Of a stretch of 64,000 bases of DNA, positions 60,045 through 64,000 are shown one piece after another (position 1 is the first letter of the stretch; each line of letters opens with the position of its first letter). The notes beneath the pieces were generated by a model. It worked only from the letters and a program-made list of their open reading frames with translations. It ran no database searches and had not been told where the DNA came from. Both the position numbers and the translations under genes were made by a program. This DNA comes from Isoptericola jiangsuensis (GTDB lineage Bacteria; Actinomycetota; Actinomycetes; Actinomycetales; Cellulomonadaceae), in contig NZ_PDJJ01000001.1 in the NCBI RefSeq assembly GCF_002563715.1, positions 2,418,001 through 2,482,000 of the forward strand, written 5' to 3'.

Positions 60045-62804
60045 GTGGCTTCCAACGAGACCGGACCGCTGATCGACGGTCTGCTCAGCGCTGTGCCGGA
60101 CATCGACCCTTCCGAGACCTCGGAGTGGGTGGAGTCCTTCGACGGGCTCATCGACGACAAGGGCGGACCCCGTGCCCGGTACGTCATGCTCAACCTGATG
60201 CGCCGCGCCCGTGAGCGCAACGTCCAGATCCCGACGTCGGTCGCGACGCCGTACGTGAACACCATCGGTGTCCACGAGGAGCCGTACTTCCCTGGCGACG
60301 AGGCCGTGGAGCGGCGCTACCGCTCGTGGATCCGCTGGAACGCCGCCGTCATGGTGACGCGCGCCCAGCGCCCCGAGGTGTCGGTCGGCGGGCACATCTC
60401 GTCCTACGCGTCCGTCGCGACCCTCACCGAGGTGGGTCTCAACCACTTCTTCCGCGGCAAGGACCACCCGGGCGGCGGCGACCAGGTCTACTTCCAGGGC
60501 CACTCCTCCCCCGGCCAGTACGCGCGCGCCTTCCTCGAGGGCCGCCTCTCCAGCGACCGTCTCGACGGGTTCCGCCAGGAGAAGTCGCACGCCGGCGGCG
60601 GCCTGCCGTCCTACCCGCACCCGCGCCTCCTGCAGGACTTCTGGGAGTTCCCGACCGTCTCGATGGGCCTCGGCCCGGCGTCGGCCATCTACCAGGCCTG
60701 GACCAACAAGTACCTGCACAACCGCGGCATCAAGGACACCAGCCAGCAGGACGTCTGGGCGTTCCTCGGCGACGGCGAGATGGACGAGCCCGAGTCGCGC
60801 GGCATGCTGCAGCTCGCCGCCCACCAGGGCCTCGACAACCTGACGTTCGTCGTGAACTGCAACCTGCAGCGCCTCGACGGCCCCGTGCGCGGCAACGGCA
60901 AGATCATCCAGGAGCTGGAGTCGCAGTTCCGCGGCGCCGGCTGGAACGTCATCAAGGTCGTCTGGGGCCGCGAGTGGGACGCCCTGCTCAACGCGGACAA
61001 GGACCGCGCCCTGGTCAACCTGATGAACATCACGCCCGACGGCGACTACCAGACGTACCGTGCGGAGTCCGGCGCGTTCATCCGCGAGCACTTCTTCGGC
61101 CGGGACCCCCGGACCAAGGCGCTCGTGCAGAACATGACCGACGAGGACATCTGGAACATGAAGCGCGGTGGCCACGACTACCGCAAGATCTACGCCGCGT
61201 ACGCCGCCGCCCGCGCCCACACGGGCCAGCCGACGGTCATCCTGGCGCAGACGGTCAAGGGCTACGCCCTCGGCTCCAGCTTCGCGGGCCGCAACGCCAC
61301 GCACCAGATGAAGAAGGTCAAGAACGAGGACCTCAAGGCGCTGCGCGACAACCTGCGGATCCCGCTGACGGACGAGCAGATCGACGCCGACCCGTACCTG
61401 CCCCCGTACTTCCACCCGGGCATGGAGGACGAGACCATCCAGTACATGCTGGACCGTCGTCGTCACCTCGGCGGGTTCGTGCCGGAGCGTCGCTCGACGC
61501 CGAAGCCGCTCACGCTGCCCCCGGCGAAGACCTACGAGCTCCTCAAGAAGGGGTCGGGCACCCAACAGGTCGCCACCACCATGGCGTTCGTGCGTCTGCT
61601 CAAGGACCTCATCAAGGACAAGGAGTTCGGCAAGCGCATCGTGCCGATCATCCCCGACGAGGCCCGCACGTTCGGTCTGGACTCGATCTTCCCCAGCGCG
61701 AAGATCTTCAACACGAACGGCCAGAACTACCTCGCCGTGGACCGCGAGCTCATGCTGAGCTACAAGGAGTCCGAGGCCGGGCAGATCATGCACACCGGCA
61801 TCAACGAGGCCGGTTCCGCGGCCGCGTTCCAGTCGGTCGGCACGTCGTACGCCACGCACGGCGAGCACATGGTGCCCGTCTACATCTTCTACTCGATGTT
61901 CGGGTTCCAGCGCACCGGCGACCAGTTCTGGGCCGCCGGCGACCAGATGACGCGCGGCTTCATCATCGGCGCCACCGCCGGTCGCACCACCCTGACCGGT
62001 GAGGGCCTGCAGCACGCCGACGGCCACTCGCCGCTCATCGCGGGCACCAACAGCGCCATCGTCCAGTACGACCCGGCGTACGGCTACGAGATCCGCCACA
62101 TCGTGCGCGACGGCATCGAGCGCATGTACGGCGAGGGCTCCGACGGCCACGACGCCCAGGGCCGCCCCCAGGACGTCATGTACTACCTCACGGTGTACAA
62201 CGAGCCGATGGTCCAGCCGGCCGAGCCGGAGGACGTCGACGTCGAGGGCATCCTGCGCGGCATCCACCGCGTCGCGACCGACGAGGGTGAGGGTCCCAAG
62301 GCCCAGCTCCTCGCGTCCGGCGTCGGCCTGCCGTGGGCGCTCGAGGCGCAGCAGCTGCTGCGCGACGACTGGGGCGTGTCCGCCGACGTCTGGTCGGTGA
62401 CCTCCTGGAACGAGCTGCGTCGTGACGCGCTCGCCGCGGAGAAGGACGCCCTGGTGGACCCGTCCGCCGAGCCGCGCGTGCCCTACGTGACGCAGAAGCT
62501 GTCGGGGGCGCAGGGTCCGTTCGTCGCCACCAGCGACTACGACCACCTCGTGCCGGACCAGATCCGCGCCTGGGTGCCCGGCGACTACGCGGTGCTCGGC
62601 GCCGACGGCTTCGGGTTCTCCGACACCCGCGCCGCCGCCCGCCGGTTCTTCCTCATCGACGGCCCGTCGCTCGTCGTCAAGACCCTGCAGCAGCTCGCCC
62701 GCCGCGGCGAGGTGTCCCGCGAGGTCGTGGCGCAGGCCGTGGAGAAGTACCGCCTGACCGACGTCAACGCCGGCACCTCCGGCGTCGCCGGCGGCGACAG
62801 CTGA
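60045..62804 (+). CDS. aceE: Pyruvate dehydrogenase E1, homodimeric
   Basis: Decarboxylates pyruvate with thiamine diphosphate and transfers the acetyl group to lipoyl-E2. The 919-residue protein has the AceE layout: [41 protein letters not shown]-binding region [12 protein letters not shown] to [15 protein letters not shown], and [19 protein letters not shown]. Length fits the family. GTG 60045 is chosen for GAGAGG six bases upstream. The PucR-type gene beyond 63726 is a usual neighbour. Needs the lipoyl cofactor made by LipA. Confidence 0.96.
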   Translation: MASNETGPLIDGLLSAVPDIDPSETSEWVESFDGLIDDKGGPRARYVMLNLMRRARERNVQIPTSVATPYVNTIGVHEEPYFPGDEAVERRYRSWIRWNAAVMVTRAQRPEVSVGGHISSYASVATLTEVGLNHFFRGKDHPGGGDQVYFQGHSSPGQYARAFLEGRLSSDRLDGFRQEKSHAGGGLPSYPHPRLLQDFWEFPTVSMGLGPASAIYQAWTNKYLHNRGIKDTSQQDVWAFLGDGEMDEPESRGMLQLAAHQGLDNLTFVVNCNLQRLDGPVRGNGKIIQELESQFRGAGWNVIKVVWGREWDALLNADKDRALVNLMNITPDGDYQTYRAESGAFIREHFFGRDPRTKALVQNMTDEDIWNMKRGGHDYRKIYAAYAAARAHTGQPTVILAQTVKGYALGSSFAGRNATHQMKKVKNEDLKALRDNLRIPLTDEQIDADPYLPPYFHPGMEDETIQYMLDRRRHLGGFVPERRSTPKPLTLPPAKTYELLKKGSGTQQVATTMAFVRLLKDLIKDKEFGKRIVPIIPDEARTFGLDSIFPSAKIFNTNGQNYLAVDRELMLSYKESEAGQIMHTGINEAGSAAAFQSVGTSYATHGEHMVPVYIFYSMFGFQRTGDQFWAAGDQMTRGFIIGATAGRTTLTGEGLQHADGHSPLIAGTNSAIVQYDPAYGYEIRHIVRDGIERMYGEGSDGHDAQGRPQDVMYYLTVYNEPMVQPAEPEDVDVEGILRGIHRVATDEGEGPKAQLLASGVGLPWALEAQQLLRDDWGVSADVWSVTSWNELRRDALAAEKDALVDPSAEPRVPYVTQKLSGAQGPFVATSDYDHLVPDQIRAWVPGDYAVLGADGFGFSDTRAAARRFFLIDGPSLVVKTLQQLARRGEVSREVVAQAVEKYRLTDVNAGTSGVAGGDS

Positions 62805-62821
62805 CGCCACCCGGCTGAGGC

Positions 62822-62857
62822 AAGGGCCCGGTCACCCCGCGGGGTGACCGGGCCCTT
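62822..62857 (+). terminator. aceE terminator
   Basis: Perfect 36-base palindrome (arms 62822-62839 and 62840-62857, AAGGGCCCGGTCACCCCG and complement), 17 bases after the aceE stop. Very stable; the neighbouring gene is convergent, so it serves both sides. Confidence 0.85.
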
Positions 62858-62931
62858 CGTCGTCCGCGCCGGCTCGCGGGATCCCGCGCCGACTCGCGCC
62901 GTCCTGCGCTGCGTCGCGAAGGACGGCCGCG

Positions 62932-63615
62932 TCAGGCGGTCGTGCCCGCGACCTCCGCGGCCTCGATGGCGGCGACCAGCTCCGGGCGCATCGCCGCGAC
63001 CGCGCGGGTGTCCTCGTGGGCGTCCAGCGCCTCCAGGTGGCGGCGGGCCTCGTCGATCCGGTCCGCCTCCAACGCCGCCAGCACGAGCTGGCGTCCCACC
63101 TCCGCGACGTGCTCGCGCACCCGCCAGTGCCCGATACCGAGGCCGAGCGCCTCGACTGGCATCCCCGCGTCGCGCAGCACCTCCAGCCCCTCGGCGAGGG
63201 CGTTCCCGTCGGCGTCCCGCTCCGCGGCGGTCGTGAAGCGGCGCATCGCGCCCTCCGGGTCGTCCGCCACCGAGAGGCGGCCCAGCTCCAGCAGCGGCCG
63301 CCACGCGCGCGGGTGCCCGGCCAGCTCCTCGGCCAGGGACCACACCGCCAGGTCGGCGGCCTCCACCCGCTCCTCCTCCGGAAGCGCGGCGAGCGGGTCG
63401 TCGGGGCTGGTCGGCTCGGCGGCGTGCCGGCGCACCAGCTCGGCGAGCGCCGCGAAGGCGCGGCGGTCGTTCGGGTCGTCGTGGAGCATCGCGCGCAGCG
63501 CGTCCTCGTGCACAGCATCTCCTCGGCGTCGGTCTCCCGTCGGGCGCCGCGCGCCGACCCTCGACGAGGTGCGCGGGCGTCGCAGAAGCTGACGCAGACG
63601 GGGCATCAGGGCCAT
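62932..63615 (-). CDS. Hypothetical helical (TPR-like) protein
   Basis: A 227-residue soluble, Ala/Leu/Glu-rich helical protein with TPR-like pairs: RRAFAALAELVRRHA, AWRPLLELGRLSVADDPEGA and ADRIDEARRHLEAL. The N-terminus is Arg-rich. ATG 63615 lies seven bases after TAGGGT on the minus strand, a leaderless pattern; ATG 63606 is the alternative. The family is common beside aceE in actinobacteria but has no known function. Confidence 0.75.
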   Translation of the reverse strand: MALMPRLRQLLRRPRTSSRVGARRPTGDRRRGDAVHEDALRAMLHDDPNDRRAFAALAELVRRHAAEPTSPDDPLAALPEEERVEAADLAVWSLAEELAGHPRAWRPLLELGRLSVADDPEGAMRRFTTAAERDADGNALAEGLEVLRDAGMPVEALGLGIGHWRVREHVAEVGRQLVLAALEADRIDEARRHLEALDAHEDTRAVAAMRPELVAAIEAAEVAGTTA

Positions 63616-63725
63616 GCACCTGACCCTAACCCCTGGGGGTCGCGCCGGGCCGGGCGAACTGCCGCCCGCGCCCCACCGGCCGGGTCTTTGTGCGTTCCCC
63701 ACAAGGCAGGCCCTATCCTCGGACC

Positions 63726-64000
63726 ATGTCCACCTCGACCGTCGCGCGCGACGAGAACGTCCGCCGGGTCCGTGACGGGCTGGGCCTGCTCACCGCGGCG
63801 GCGATGCGCCGCCTCGACGAGGAGGTCCACTGGTACCGCCAGCTCCCCGCCGAGGACCGCTCGTACGTCGCGCTGGTCGCCCAGTCCGGCATCAACGCGT
63901 TCGCCACCTGGTTCGCGGACCCCAGCCAGACCCCGCACGGCGTCGGCGAGATGTTCGCCGCCGCGCCGCCGGAGCTCACCCGGTCCATCTCGCTGCAGCA
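63726..64000 (+). CDS. PucR-family regulator, N-terminal part
   Basis: First 91 codons before the right edge. MSTSTVARDENVRRVRDGLG, then RRLDEEVHWYRQLPAEDRSY and GINAFATWFADPSQ match the N-terminal domain of the PucR-like regulator found between aceE and the fatty-acid-synthesis genes (fabD and others) of actinobacteria, called FasR in Streptomyces. ATG 63726 is six bases after TATCCT (63714-63719), so the mRNA is probably leaderless. Its C-terminal HTH lies outside. Confidence 0.8.
   Translation, partial: MSTSTVARDENVRRVRDGLGLLTAAAMRRLDEEVHWYRQLPAEDRSYVALVAQSGINAFATWFADPSQTPHGVGEMFAAAPPELTRSISLQ

Overview
The window is chromosomal DNA of a very GC-rich actinobacterium, most likely a Micrococcales member of the Promicromonosporaceae/Cellulomonadaceae type. 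This rests on GC-ending codons, the actinobacterial neighbourhood lipA-DUF4191-RDD-glnA / glnE-glnA2-panB, a polyphosphate glucokinase, a class A RNase P RNA, a homodimeric pyruvate dehydrogenase E1 next to a PucR-type regulator, an LAxTG cell-wall sorting signal, a DevR/DevS hypoxia-type locus and many probably leaderless genes. The genus is inferred, not proven.

Layout. 1-3654: end of lipA, DUF4191, an RDD protein and adenylylatable glutamine synthetase glnA with a GlnR-like operator and a strong terminator. 3655-11062: material lying between glnA and glnE: an atypical small membrane protein, an AbiEi/AbiEii-like toxin-antitoxin pair whose toxin gene is frameshifted, a methylcitrate synthase fragment, an etfB-etfA-cytochrome b operon and a DUF808 protein. 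11063-17991: glnE, glnA2, panB, a small SPOR-like protein, ppgK and a STAS protein. 18126-29485: GNAT, a small membrane protein, the Hen1-Pnkp RNA-repair pair, rnpB, tautomerase, yaaA, TfoX-like protein, phosphatase, zinc-ribbon protein, Nif3-like protein and a PolA-family exonuclease/polymerase. 29579-37751: free-standing LAGLIDADG endonuclease, GT61 glycosyltransferase, an LAxTG surface protein with five 86-residue repeats, a Ser/Thr kinase and a GNAT.

37802-46235 is a coherent hypoxia/dormancy-type locus: SDR enzyme, two tandem-domain universal stress proteins, GyrI-like protein, flavodoxin, DoxX protein, a DevS-like GAF histidine kinase with the heme-ligand and gating residues of DosS, a DevR-like regulator and a beta-CASP metallo-beta-lactamase. 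Two DevR-type inverted repeats (38681-38694 and 46220-46235) sit at equivalent places in front of the USP operon and the MBL gene. 46262-48098: DeoR regulator divergent from a DUF4406-nudK operon.

48152-58688 is a patchwork accessory region ending at the 3' end of a tRNA-Val gene. It holds a truncated SRPBCC gene, an IS256-family remnant, an intact hydrolase/MFS/HxlR module, and relics of a class II aminoacyl-tRNA-synthetase-like gene, a TetR gene, an HxlR gene and an MFS gene. Within it lies an intact two-component system flanked by two unrecognised membrane proteins. 58689-64000 returns to core genes: tRNA-Val, peroxiredoxin, DUF3052, aceE, a hypothetical protein and the start of a PucR-type regulator.

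No complete mobile element, CRISPR array or prophage was seen. The best candidates for something undescribed are the membrane protein/two-component/membrane protein cluster (53969-57149), the repeat-bearing surface protein with its neighbouring glycosyltransferase and kinase, and the DevRS-type locus with its operators.
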